DNA of 44,699 nucleotides, taken from a virus. Shown here piece by piece: positions 24,889-33,013 of this stretch. The notes beneath the pieces were generated by a model, which worked only from the letters and a program-made list of their open reading frames with translations, did not search any database and was not told the DNA's origin. Numbering within the stretch: the first letter of the stretch is position 1; the number at the start of each line of letters is the position of its first letter. Location of the stretch: positions 1 through 44,699 of IMG/VR virus record IMGVR_UViG_3300042397_000310. One strand, 5' to 3'. The position numbers and the translations under genes are program-made.

Positions 24889-26316
24889 TTAAGCTGTAAA
24901 CGTTCCACTAGATGTAAATGTATGCACAAAGTAAGTTATGCCAGATTCTGAATAGGATGTAACTGTACCGCCGGTACCACGCTGAGAGGCAGATGCGTAA
25001 CGGACAATAACTACACCATTTCTTCCGCTGCTTCCAGTAGTTACAGTAGCAAGTGCGCCGCCTCCAAAATTATCTGATCCTAAACCAGCAGTACCTGTTT
25101 GCCCGGCAAAAGTTCCTCCTTGGATTCGTCCATAGCCACCGCCAGCATAATAAAGTGCAGTTCCTGTAATAGTAGAAGAAACTCCGTTACCACCAGATCC
25201 ACCAGTTGTATTATTAACACCTGCAGTTCCAGCTTGGCCTGCGCCACCACCGCCACCTCCTAAATCGGCAACAAAGTTAAATCCAGAATCACCTCCAGCG
25301 AACCCCTGTCCTGGAGTGCCTGCACCGCCACTTGCGTATGATCCAGAAGGTAGGCTATTAGTAGAACCTGCACCGCCTGAGCCACCAGGACCACCATTAG
25401 AACCGCCAGCAAAACCACCACCAATAGCAGTTAAACTAAATGCGGTAGTATTACCACCTTTTGTAGCATCTCCAGAGCCTGTCCCAGCCCCGCCAGATCC
25501 TACAGTAATTGGGTAAGCTGTACCAACTGTTACGGTCGTTGAGTTCGCAATTAATCCACCAGCGCCTCCACCACCAGCAGGGTTTGAACCGCCACCGCCA
25601 GCTACAATAAGGTAATCAACGGCGTAGTTACCAGTAATGTTTTGCCATTGAACGCCGTTCCATATTTCTAAGATACCCTGAGTGGAGTTCCAGCGAGTCA
25701 TGCCTAAATCTGGGCTGACGGGGCGCTCTGCATCAGTTCCAGTCGGCGGAGTAAACGCACCACTGTTAGTAGCCATATCAACCACGCCAGTACTGCTGTT
25801 TAAAGTAAGCGTACCTGCGTTAGAGGTTATTTTGTTATTTATGGTGATGTCGCCACCAATTGAAATACTGCCTGATACGGTTTGATTGCCTGATACGGAT
25901 AAGTTACCAATAACGTCATTTGGACTAACTGCGGTATAAAACTCAGATCCATCACAGTAAATTAACTCATTAACATTATTGGCTAATGTAACCCCAACAC
26001 CGCTAGATGTCTTAATTGTAACGTTGGCGCCAGACCGATTGCTGACAATATAGGTTTTCTCTACTGATGGGGCTACCACATTAACTGTATTTGAAAGTGC
26101 GCCATTAAAGACTAGCACCGCATTTCGAGCTTGATCTGATATTCCGTTGAAGTTTGTTAGTTCGGTATTGCCAGTTAACGTAATGGGCTGAACACCAGCA
26201 ATCGACTGCTCGATCAAGGTTCCCATATTGTTATTGGTCGTGTCGCCCCACGTAGTCGGCTGCTCGCCGTTTCCAATAAGTTCTATTTTAAGAGAAGGTG
26301 TAAATGTTGATGGCAT
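24889..26316 (-). CDS. Tail fibre / adhesin with C-terminal glycine-rich domain (copy 2)
   Basis: 475 residues, a paralogue of the genes on both sides. The N-terminal module (TPSLKIELIGNGEQPTTWGD, then LIEQSIAGVQPITL) and the linker strand VVAPSVEKTYIVSNRSGANV match copy 1 closely. The middle module reads PPTGTDAERPVSPDLGMTRW. The glycine-rich domain starts near 235 (DYLIVAGGGGSNP) and differs from copy 1 in the order and length of loops, including an aromatic loop near SGFNFVADL and a GGGYGRIQGG segment. It ends HTFTSSGTFTA. The three tandem paralogues share the anchor and vary in the binding part, consistent with alternative receptor specificities. Confidence 0.85.
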   Translation of the reverse strand: MPSTFTPSLKIELIGNGEQPTTWGDTTNNNMGTLIEQSIAGVQPITLTGNTELTNFNGISDQARNAVLVFNGALSNTVNVVAPSVEKTYIVSNRSGANVTIKTSSGVGVTLANNVNELIYCDGSEFYTAVSPNDVIGNLSVSGNQTVSGSISIGGDITINNKITSNAGTLTLNSSTGVVDMATNSGAFTPPTGTDAERPVSPDLGMTRWNSTQGILEIWNGVQWQNITGNYAVDYLIVAGGGGSNPAGGGGAGGLIANSTTVTVGTAYPITVGSGGAGTGSGDATKGGNTTAFSLTAIGGGFAGGSNGGPGGSGGAGSTNSLPSGSYASGGAGTPGQGFAGGDSGFNFVADLGGGGGGAGQAGTAGVNNTTGGSGGNGVSSTITGTALYYAGGGYGRIQGGTFAGQTGTAGLGSDNFGGGALATVTTGSSGRNGVVIVRYASASQRGTGGTVTSYSESGITYFVHTFTSSGTFTA

Positions 26317-26317
26317 A

Positions 26318-27850
26318 TTAGAAGGCTAATGTTCCGCTAGTATTAAAGGTATGCACAAAATAAGTGATACCGCCAGATGTATAAGTTGTAACAGTGCCAC
26401 CAGTAGCTCTTTGACTTGGAGAGGCATAAGCAGCAATCACAACGCCTGAACCACCAGCACCGCCGCCTGTGCTACCAAACTGACCAACACGAGCGCCGCC
26501 GCCTCCGCCTCCGCCTAATCCAGCTGTACCAGCAACACCGTTTGTAGCTACAGAACCAGAACCATCTGGGCCACCAAATCCACCTTGACCACCACCACCT
26601 TGGCCGCCTGCTCCGGGAAGCATTCCGCCTTGACCGCCTGATTCGTTGGAGCCGCCACCGCCGCCACCGCCTGCATAGAAAGTCGCAGTGCCGTTAATAG
26701 ACGATTGAATACCTACACCACCAGCGCCACCTTGACCACCAGCAGTCCCACCTACCGCACCTGCACCACCACCTCCACCACCAGAAAATGGGTCAGTACG
26801 TCCACCACCGCCAGCAAATCCTTGTCCAGCAGTTCCACTACCGCCTTGGTTAGAAGCAGCGGCACCGCCACCACCTGAACCGCCTGAGCCACCAAAAAAG
26901 TTACCACTGGGGGGTTGGACGTTACCGCCACCATGACCACCGCCAATCGCAGTTACACCAAACCCAGAACTATTAGTTCCAGAAACCCCAGCGCCACCAC
27001 CTGAGCCAACCACAATAGAATAAGAGGTCGAGACGTTAGCAAAGAATGTGCCTGTCAAAAGACCACCAGCACCGCCTCCGCCTGCGGAAGCAAAAACGCT
27101 TTGACCACCACCTCCACCACCACCAACAATAAGGTAAACACCTTGAGTAGCACCAGTAATAGCAAGCCATACAGAGCCGTTCCAAACTTCTACTACACCT
27201 CGGTCGGAGTTCCAGCGCTGCATGCCTAATACTGCGGTTGCTGGGCGCTGTCCTGTTGTTCCAGAAGGAATTTTAAGTGCGCCTGTGTTTGCTTTAAAGC
27301 TGACCACGTTTGAGGCGGACGCTAAAGACATGTTATTAGATGTAGCAGTAACGTCTTTTCTAAGTGTTATTGTGGTGCCTGAAGTTATGTTTCCACCAAT
27401 TGTTGCACCGCCAGATACGTTTAAATTACCCTGAATGGCGTTTGGATTTACCACGCTGGTAAATGCGGTTCCATTGCAGAATATCAACTGTCGGCTTCCT
27501 GCCGCTACTGGCAATGGATCTCCGGCTGACGTCTTCATATTGACGGTAAAACCGCCAGTAGTCTCATTACTGACAACGTACACCTTACTTACGCTTGGAG
27601 CCACCACGTTGCAATTTGCGGTCGGCGCACCTGTAAATACCAATACGGCGTTTCTGGATTGATCTACGGCGGCATTAGCTGCAGAAAGGGTTAAAGACGT
27701 TAAGTTGGTAAGGCTGATTGAATTAACACCTGTTATGGCTTGTTCAATAATGGTGCCAATATTGTTATTGGTCGGCTGCCCCCAGGCTTCATCTTCTGTG
27801 CCTGTATCAATTAACTGTATACGGAGGGATGTAGAGTAAGTACTAGACAT
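26318..27850 (-). CDS. Tail fibre / adhesin with C-terminal glycine-rich domain (copy 3)
   Basis: 510 residues. The same N-terminal module as copies 1 and 2 is seen (STSLRIQLIDTGTEDEAWGQ and IIEQAITGVNSISL), followed by VVAPSVSKVYVVSN, then the module IPSGTTGQRPATAVLGMQRW. The glycine-rich domain (about 240-500) is the richest of the three, with many GGGGGG runs, a GQGFAGGGGRTD loop and GGGGGSNESGGQGGM. It ends HTFNTSGTLAF, slightly different from the others. Only one base separates it from copy 2. The sequence supports a recent triplication of a fibre gene with divergence of the tip; the order of events cannot be told. Confidence 0.85.
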   Translation of the reverse strand: MSSTYSTSLRIQLIDTGTEDEAWGQPTNNNIGTIIEQAITGVNSISLTNLTSLTLSAANAAVDQSRNAVLVFTGAPTANCNVVAPSVSKVYVVSNETTGGFTVNMKTSAGDPLPVAAGSRQLIFCNGTAFTSVVNPNAIQGNLNVSGGATIGGNITSGTTITLRKDVTATSNNMSLASASNVVSFKANTGALKIPSGTTGQRPATAVLGMQRWNSDRGVVEVWNGSVWLAITGATQGVYLIVGGGGGGGQSVFASAGGGGAGGLLTGTFFANVSTSYSIVVGSGGGAGVSGTNSSGFGVTAIGGGHGGGNVQPPSGNFFGGSGGSGGGGAAASNQGGSGTAGQGFAGGGGRTDPFSGGGGGGAGAVGGTAGGQGGAGGVGIQSSINGTATFYAGGGGGGGSNESGGQGGMLPGAGGQGGGGQGGFGGPDGSGSVATNGVAGTAGLGGGGGGGARVGQFGSTGGGAGGSGVVIAAYASPSQRATGGTVTTYTSGGITYFVHTFNTSGTLAF

Positions 27851-27851
27851 A

Positions 27852-28757
27852 TTAAGCCGCTATTAAGTCCCAATTTTCCACTACATTATCGTCAATTTGA
27901 GTCCAAGAAGAGGCATTGCCATCATTAATTCCTGTCCAGTTAGGGGTGGAGTTATCAGGTATTTGCCCCCAAACCAACACTTGTCCGATTATACCTTGAG
28001 CTTGTACGCCTGTTAAGTAGATATTTGCGTCTGCACGGGTGTTTACAGAACCTACCTGACCTACTGCTTGAACGCCAGACACAAAAAGAACTTGGCTTAA
28101 TTGGATTGATACGTTACCCAGCTGTACTGGGGCTTCTACACCTACTAAATTTACTACAGCACCCCCTGTTACTGAAGCAGTGCCAAGCTGCATATTGCCT
28201 TGAACGCCTGTAACAAAAACATCAGCATTAGCGGCTACATCAACTGTTCCTACCTGACCAATACCTACTACACCAATTAAGTTGACATTGCCATCTGCAG
28301 TTACGGTAGCTGTACCAAGGAAAGTAACACCTGTTACTCCAGAAACAAGTACGTTTGCATCGGCAGTTGTATTAACTGAGCCTACAAAACCAAAGGCTTC
28401 TACGCCTGTTACAAGGACTCCATGCCCTTCAAATACAAGCACTTCGCCTGTTTGGCCTACACCCTGAACGCCTGTTACCAGGATATTTTGGTCGCTAAAT
28501 ACCTGTACAGTACCTGTTTGACCTACGGCTTGAACACCCGTTAACAGTACATTTGCACCTGCTTGAGCATCTACTTGGCCAACAATACCAATAGCCTCTG
28601 TGCCTGTTACATAAACAATAGCCTCGCCAGTAACACTTGCAGTACCTAAATAACCAACCGCCTGTACGCCAGTAACATCTACTGAGACACTAACAGACGA
28701 GATTCCACCTTGGTCCGCATAGGGCGTGTCTGCGTAGGGACTAAATCCAAAGAACAT
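27852..28757 (-). CDS. Beta-solenoid-like appendage protein of eleven 22-residue repeats
   Basis: 301 residues. After a short N-terminus (MFFGFSPYADTPYADQGG) the protein is eleven repeats of exactly 22 residues, about residues 23-264, of the kind ANVLVTGVQAVGQTGTV and a variable end. A glycine following T or S recurs at 30, 52, 74, 96, 118, 140, 162, 184, 206, 228 and 250 without a single insertion or deletion. Such regular, Val/Gly-rich repeats predict a beta solenoid or beta roll. The C-terminus changes to a Trp/Asn/Asp-rich end with W-x-x-I steps (NWTGI, SWTQI, NWDLI). Its place among the adhesin genes suggests a fibre or spike part. Related repeat proteins exist in aquatic phages; function is unproven. 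Confidence 0.78.
   Translation of the reverse strand: MFFGFSPYADTPYADQGGISSVSVSVDVTGVQAVGYLGTASVTGEAIVYVTGTEAIGIVGQVDAQAGANVLLTGVQAVGQTGTVQVFSDQNILVTGVQGVGQTGEVLVFEGHGVLVTGVEAFGFVGSVNTTADANVLVSGVTGVTFLGTATVTADGNVNLIGVVGIGQVGTVDVAANADVFVTGVQGNMQLGTASVTGGAVVNLVGVEAPVQLGNVSIQLSQVLFVSGVQAVGQVGSVNTRADANIYLTGVQAQGIIGQVLVWGQIPDNSTPNWTGINDGNASSWTQIDDNVVENWDLIAA
27966..28691 (-). repeat. Eleven tandem 66-bp coding repeats
   Basis: The coding sequence of the 22-residue protein repeats. Copies are diverged at DNA level but keep period and frame exactly over 726 bases. Confidence 0.85.
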
Positions 28758-28759
28758 GA

Positions 28760-30574
28760 TTAGGCTGTGTAAGACCCAGAACTAGTCCACTGTAATATTG
28801 TGAACGAACCACTAGTTGTTACGTTTGGAGATCCTGTAGTGGTATTGCTATATTGCGCAGTTGGTACTTTTAAAACAACAATTCCAGATCCGCCAGCTCC
28901 GCCGTTTCCATCTCCACCAGCGCCACCGCCTCCACCGCCACCAGTGTTTGAAGTTCCATTTGTTCCAGAGCCGCCCCCAGTACCAGATCCACCACCACCG
29001 CCACCACCAGCACCTCCAGCACCTCCAGTTACATAACCGCCTCCGCCACCACCGCCGCCATAAGTAACTGCAGAACCAGTAATTGATGAAGAAATACCAT
29101 ATCCAGCAATTCCACTTCCTGCGCCATTAATACCCATGTGATATGCGCCACCACCGCCGCCTCCACGATCTGACGCAGTTCCAGTACCACTTCCTGGGCC
29201 GCCACCTTGAGTTCCTTGTAGAAATGTTCCAGCGGCTGTACCAGATCCACGACCACCAGCTCCACCGCCTGATCCACCAGAATAAGCTGTGTTATAAAGC
29301 GCTCCGCCACCACCACCGCCTGTTGAGCTAAATGAACCAAATACAGAATTCGTGCCGTTTCCGCCGTTAGCGCTTGTTCCAGCAGTTCCGCCAGCGCCAA
29401 CAGTTACAGTGTATGTAGTGCTTTGAGTAAGAATAATGCTTTGATATTGGACTACACCGCCAGCTCCGCCACCACCACCAATATCTTTTCCTCCACCACC
29501 GCCACCCGAAACCATTAATACATCAGCAACACGGCCACTTGTTGATGTTAAATTGCCAGTGTAGTTAAATGTATGAATTGTATTTCCACTATTAGTGGAT
29601 ATATCGCCACCATTAAATTGCTGAGCGCCAGAATAGGAAATGATAACTATTCCAGCACCACCAGATCCGCCATTACCTCCAGCAGCTGAACCTCCGCCAC
29701 CACCGCCACCAAGATTGGCGGTTCCGTTAGCGCCATTATTTCCATTTCCGCCACCACCATTTCCACCACCTCCAGAGCCACCAGTTCCTCCAGACCCACC
29801 ACCTCCAGACCCTCCACCACCGCCTCCAGCATAGGTTACGGTTGAGCCTGATACAGATGAATTTGCTCCTGCTCCACCAGCTGATCCACCAGCACCATTG
29901 CTTGCGCCAGCACCTCCAGCTCCGCCACCGCCACCGCCAGAACCGTCTGCTGTGTAATTTGTTCCAGCGCCACCATTATTACCTTGGCCAGATACGCCAG
30001 TACCTCCAGCATTTGTTCTTCTGCCACCGCCACCGCCTGAACCACCGTTTTCTCCAGTTGTATCAGCATTACCTCCGCCGCCACCACCGACAGCGGTTTG
30101 AAGGTTAAATACGGTATTTGCTCCATTTACACCTTTTAATCCTTGTGCGCCACCAGAGCCGCCAACACCAACTACAACACTATATGTACCTCCTGGTGTT
30201 AAAGATGTGGTGTTTGACAATAGTCCACCAGCACCTCCACCACCGCCAACGTCAGCCGCACCGCCAGCACCTCCGCCAACCATTAAATACGTAACCGTAA
30301 TAACGCCTGATTTAATAGTTACCCAAGCTCCACCAACATAACCTTCTACAGCACCACCAGAATCCGTGTTGTAACGGATCATTCCGTTAACACCAGTAGG
30401 TCTAGCGTTAGTATCGCCTGATGGAAGAATGATGGCGCCAGTGCTAGTAAAGTTAGCGTTTTGATTAGTGCCAATAATAAGCGCAGACGTGTTTGCAGTC
30501 TGAAACTCAAGGATTCCAGAGGTATCGACTGTTTCGGTTAGCCCCGCAGAGCTGGCATTTATTCTGACTGTCAT
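28760..30574 (-). CDS. Adhesin with two glycine-rich domains in tandem
   Basis: 604 residues from ATG 30574, which overlaps the stop of the upstream stub gene (ATGA); a start five codons earlier is possible. The N-terminus (MTVRINASSAGLTETVDTSG) differs from the three copies to the left. The middle module LPSGDTNARPTGVNGMIRYN precedes the first glycine-rich domain (about 97-325, starting VTYLMVGGGAGG). A second domain follows (about 350-595, starting VADVLMVSGGGGGG) with a TTYTVTVGAGG strand as in the first. It ends ILQWTSSGSYTA. Two complete domains in one chain suggest an internal domain duplication or gene fusion. Probable role: receptor-binding tail appendage. Confidence 0.82.
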   Translation of the reverse strand: MTVRINASSAGLTETVDTSGILEFQTANTSALIIGTNQNANFTSTGAIILPSGDTNARPTGVNGMIRYNTDSGGAVEGYVGGAWVTIKSGVITVTYLMVGGGAGGAADVGGGGGAGGLLSNTTSLTPGGTYSVVVGVGGSGGAQGLKGVNGANTVFNLQTAVGGGGGGNADTTGENGGSGGGGGRRTNAGGTGVSGQGNNGGAGTNYTADGSGGGGGGAGGAGASNGAGGSAGGAGANSSVSGSTVTYAGGGGGGSGGGGSGGTGGSGGGGNGGGGNGNNGANGTANLGGGGGGGSAAGGNGGSGGAGIVIISYSGAQQFNGGDISTNSGNTIHTFNYTGNLTSTSGRVADVLMVSGGGGGGKDIGGGGGAGGVVQYQSIILTQSTTYTVTVGAGGTAGTSANGGNGTNSVFGSFSSTGGGGGGALYNTAYSGGSGGGAGGRGSGTAAGTFLQGTQGGGPGSGTGTASDRGGGGGGAYHMGINGAGSGIAGYGISSSITGSAVTYGGGGGGGGYVTGGAGGAGGGGGGGSGTGGGSGTNGTSNTGGGGGGGAGGDGNGGAGGSGIVVLKVPTAQYSNTTTGSPNVTTSGSFTILQWTSSGSYTA

Positions 30575-30855
30575 GGTATAAAAGTCCAATTTCCACTGAG
30601 GTAAGCCTCAAATGTAGCATTACTAGTGTTATATCTAAACATCCCGTTTACTGCTGGGCTGGGTCTTTGATCTATCGTGCCTGCAGGTACAGTTACTGCG
30701 CCTGTTGATACAAAGTTTGCTATCTGACTACCGTTTATTACTATTGCATCAATGCCGTTTGTTTCAAATGCAAGGTTAGCATCACTAGCACCAGACTTAA
30801 TAAGAGCGGTGAAAGCGGTTGAGTTGCCAGGCTGTGCATTGATTGTGCTTGGCAT
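30571..30855 (-). CDS. Short fibre stub: N-terminal and linker modules without an adhesin domain
   Basis: 94 residues. It contains the same kind of N-terminal region as its neighbours (NAQPGNSTAFTALI, then VINGSQIANFVSTGAVTV) and the complete linker module VPAGTIDQRPSPAVNGMFRY with NT and a closing GNWTFIP, and then stops where the others go on into the glycine-rich domain. It overlaps the start of the two-domain adhesin by four bases. It may be a truncated fibre, a separately made base part to which another chain is attached, or a relic. The reading frame is intact and preceded by coupled translation, so it is probably expressed. Confidence 0.72.
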   Translation of the reverse strand: MPSTINAQPGNSTAFTALIKSGASDANLAFETNGIDAIVINGSQIANFVSTGAVTVPAGTIDQRPSPAVNGMFRYNTSNATFEAYLSGNWTFIP

Positions 30856-30857
30856 GG

Positions 30858-32051
30858 TTACGCCGTGTAAGTGCCAGATGTAGTAAATGTGTGGATAGTG
30901 TTGCCACCGCTAGAAGTGACTGTGCCGCCTGATCCACGCTGTGAACCAGAGTAAGAAATAATAATTATTCCTGAGCCACCAGCGCCACCAGCCGACTGTA
31001 CAGAATCCCCAGCGCCACCACCACCACCGCCGCCGCCAGTATTAGCTGTGCCAGCAGTTCCACCATTACCTCCGCCTGCCCCACCACCGCCAGCGCCACC
31101 AGCGCCACCAGATGCGTAAGTGGCACCACTACCATAGCCACTTCCACCACCACCGCCAGCATAAGTTACAGAACTGCCAGAAATTGAAGAGGCTGTACCT
31201 GCGCCACCAGCGCTTCCATTGTTGTAATTACTACCTTGAGAGTTATTTGTCCCAACCGCACTAGAACCGCCTCCGCCTGCGCCAGCAGCACCACCTGTTG
31301 AAACTCCTCCCGCAAAACCTTGTCCTGCAGTTCCTGATCCAGCAGTGGTAAAACCGCCGCCACCAGATCCGCCTGCACCAGCCGAATTCGTAGCCTCTCC
31401 ACCTCTTCCACCGCCAATAGCTGTATTAACGCCCACTATTGCAGAATTTGAACCTGCGCCAGCAGGAGCAGCTGAACCAGATGTTCCCCCAGCGCCACCA
31501 GCGCCTACGGTAATCGTATATGCAGTTCCAGGAGCTAAAGAGGTTGTTGTTGTTAATAATCCACCAGCACCGCCTCCGTTTGAACCACTGTTTGCTAACT
31601 TTCCGCCACCACCGCCACCACCGCCAGCTACCATTAAATAGGTTACTGAATAAGCGCCGACAGGAGGAGTAGAGAATCCGTTAAAGGCAATCCATCCTTG
31701 AGCAGCATCAATATATACAAGGGCTACAGAAGCACCATTGGTATTTAAAGTTACGTTAGCTGCAGAACCAGCAATGTTTGATCCGTTACGGTTAAGCGTT
31801 ACATTATTAGAAGCCCATGTACGAGCGTAGTCAGTTAATTGGACGGTGTTTCCTGCTCCAGGACTTGATGGCAAAGTAATAACCACGGGTTGAGAAACAG
31901 TACTAATAGCATAAGCATTACTAGAGCTGACTGTCGTATTGGATGTAATAACAGCTTGCCAAGTTAAACCTCCCCCACCCCCACCTGCCGTAGCTTGTGT
32001 TGTGTTGTCTGGAAAAGTAATACCTGCAGTGCCGTTAACTATTACTGTCAT
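30858..32051 (-). CDS. Adhesin with glycine-rich domain and a short N-terminal module
   Basis: 397 residues. The N-terminus (MTVIVNGTAGITFPDNTTQA) carries the GTTQAT-type motif common in tail fibres; the 69-residue protein at 34649-34858 carries a similar one. A beta-rich spacer (about 30-140) with VVITLPSSPGAGNTVQLTDY lacks the QRP module seen in other copies. The glycine-rich domain begins near 135 (VTYLMVAGGGGGGGG), includes SSISGSSVTYAGGGGG and GTANTGGGGGGGG, and ends IHTFTTSGTYTA. Likely a receptor-binding appendage. Two bases separate it from the stub gene downstream. Confidence 0.82.
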   Translation of the reverse strand: MTVIVNGTAGITFPDNTTQATAGGGGGGLTWQAVITSNTTVSSSNAYAISTVSQPVVITLPSSPGAGNTVQLTDYARTWASNNVTLNRNGSNIAGSAANVTLNTNGASVALVYIDAAQGWIAFNGFSTPPVGAYSVTYLMVAGGGGGGGGKLANSGSNGGGAGGLLTTTTSLAPGTAYTITVGAGGAGGTSGSAAPAGAGSNSAIVGVNTAIGGGRGGEATNSAGAGGSGGGGFTTAGSGTAGQGFAGGVSTGGAAGAGGGGSSAVGTNNSQGSNYNNGSAGGAGTASSISGSSVTYAGGGGGSGYGSGATYASGGAGGAGGGGAGGGNGGTAGTANTGGGGGGGGAGDSVQSAGGAGGSGIIIISYSGSQRGSGGTVTSSGGNTIHTFTTSGTYTA

Positions 32052-32060
32052 TTTTAGTCC

Positions 32061-32441
32061 TTAAGCAGCTACTACTTCTTTCCAAGATATAGTCGGCTCA
32101 TCCCATTCGTAAATCTTGCCGTCTGTAGGTGCTGGTGTTGGGGCATTCCATAAGCAGGTTTGCTCGTCTAGCACCCATGAATTAAACGGTTGTGGCGGGA
32201 TAAACGCATCACGTACTGGGTCATACGAATAACCGATACCAGCGTAGTTTTTACGCAACGCCTGTGATTGGTCGGCTCTTGGCGTATCGCTGTTTGGTTC
32301 GTAATGAATACCACCACGCATGTTGTAAGACGTGCGCAGCCATTGACCTGGCGAGCTGTCTACGAATGTATTAAAAAACTCTTGTTCGGCGACAATAACT
32401 TGCGTTACTTTACCGTCTACTACTTTTGCAAAATGGCCCAT
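32061..32441 (-). CDS. Conserved phage protein, tail-fibre region (paralogue A)
   Basis: 126 residues. The pattern GHFAKVVDGKVTQVIVAEQE at the start, then WLRTSYNMRGG, RKNYAGIGYSYDPVRDAFIP and SWVLDEQTCLWNAP, with a final YEWDEPTISWKEV, is that of a small protein found widely in tailed phages of aquatic bacteria, next to tail fibre genes. Function is not established; I would guess a fibre assembly factor or small virion protein. A close relative is encoded at 32639-33013, with the Cys-rich protein between them. Confidence 0.8.
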   Translation of the reverse strand: MGHFAKVVDGKVTQVIVAEQEFFNTFVDSSPGQWLRTSYNMRGGIHYEPNSDTPRADQSQALRKNYAGIGYSYDPVRDAFIPPQPFNSWVLDEQTCLWNAPTPAPTDGKIYEWDEPTISWKEVVAA

Positions 32442-32454
32442 GAATTTCTCCTAA

Positions 32455-32646
32455 TTACCATTTGTTAAGAGGGCATGTCGCACTCTGTACTTTTCTTAAA
32501 AACATTAAAAAACAACCACATTCACTGCATTTTACGCCATTCTTACTAGGGCAGGAAGTGCATATTGCTTCTCTTTGACTGCGTGTTTCCTTGTTAGTAA
32601 AAATGTAAAAATCATCAATTGGAGTTAACTTTGTCCAATCATTCAT
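32455..32646 (-). CDS. Small cysteine-rich protein (DUF6171-like)
   Basis: 63 residues. The N-terminal 20 residues are polar and aromatic; the rest is one metal-binding unit with REAICTSCPSKNG, CSECGCFLMFLRK and a SATCPLNKW end. Cysteines at 29, 32, 40, 43, 45 and 58 suggest one or two zinc sites. The CxxC...CxxCGCF...CP-x-x-KW order matches a family of small proteins common in phages near tail fibre genes. Function unknown. It overlaps the end of the gene before it by eight bases and lies between the two paralogues A and B, with which it may form a unit. Confidence 0.78.
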   Translation of the reverse strand: MNDWTKLTPIDDFYIFTNKETRSQREAICTSCPSKNGVKCSECGCFLMFLRKVQSATCPLNKW

Positions 32647-33013
32647 TAATTTGCTCCCAAACTTGAGCTACCTCATCCCAAGCATATTTAATATGCGGTT
32701 CTGGTGGAATTGGCATTGGTACTGGAGCGTCCCAAAGGCAGGTATCTTCATTTAGTTTCCAAGATAAAAAGACTTTTGGGGGTATAAAAGCATCCCTGTA
32801 TTTATCGTAAAAATAACCAATCCCAGCGTAGTTTTTACGAAACGGTGTACCGCCTAACTTATGAACGCCACCATAACTATTAAACGAAGTGCGTTTCCAA
32901 ACATTGCCAGTAACATTTTGGTAAATAGCCTCGCCGTCTCCTTGGCTTTCATCTATGCCTGGGATGACTTGAATAACGTAGTTATTAGAATCAATTTCTG
33001 CGTAATGTGCCAT
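32639..33013 (-). CDS. Conserved phage protein, tail-fibre region (paralogue B)
   Basis: 124 residues, a diverged copy of the protein at 32061-32441. Matching parts: AHYAEIDSNNYVIQVI at the start, WKRTSFNSYGG, FRKNYAGIGYFYDKYRDAFI, LSWKLNEDTCLWDAP and a final YAWDEVAQVWEQ. The two differ most in the loop between the first and second strands (here GIDESQGDGEAIYQNVTG). Co-location of two diverged copies within the fibre cluster suggests that each serves a different fibre, but that is inference. It shares one base with the adhesin gene before it (TAATG). Confidence 0.8.
   Translation of the reverse strand: MAHYAEIDSNNYVIQVIPGIDESQGDGEAIYQNVTGNVWKRTSFNSYGGVHKLGGTPFRKNYAGIGYFYDKYRDAFIPPKVFLSWKLNEDTCLWDAPVPMPIPPEPHIKYAWDEVAQVWEQINE

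Noticed and set aside
27966-28691. CRISPR array suggested by regular spacing
   Set aside because: The 66-base period is an in-frame protein repeat with diverged copies, not identical repeats separated by unique spacers.
23404-29400. Minus-strand Val/Ala/Leu-rich frames inside the adhesin genes
   Set aside because: They are shifted readings of glycine codon runs and lack independent starts; the glycine-rich frame continues through all of them.
28800-30126. Long plus-strand frames rich in proline or histidine opposite the adhesin genes
   Set aside because: They are the antisense of GGN-rich coding sequence (CCN in reverse) and show only low-complexity composition, no ribosome sites and no family pattern.
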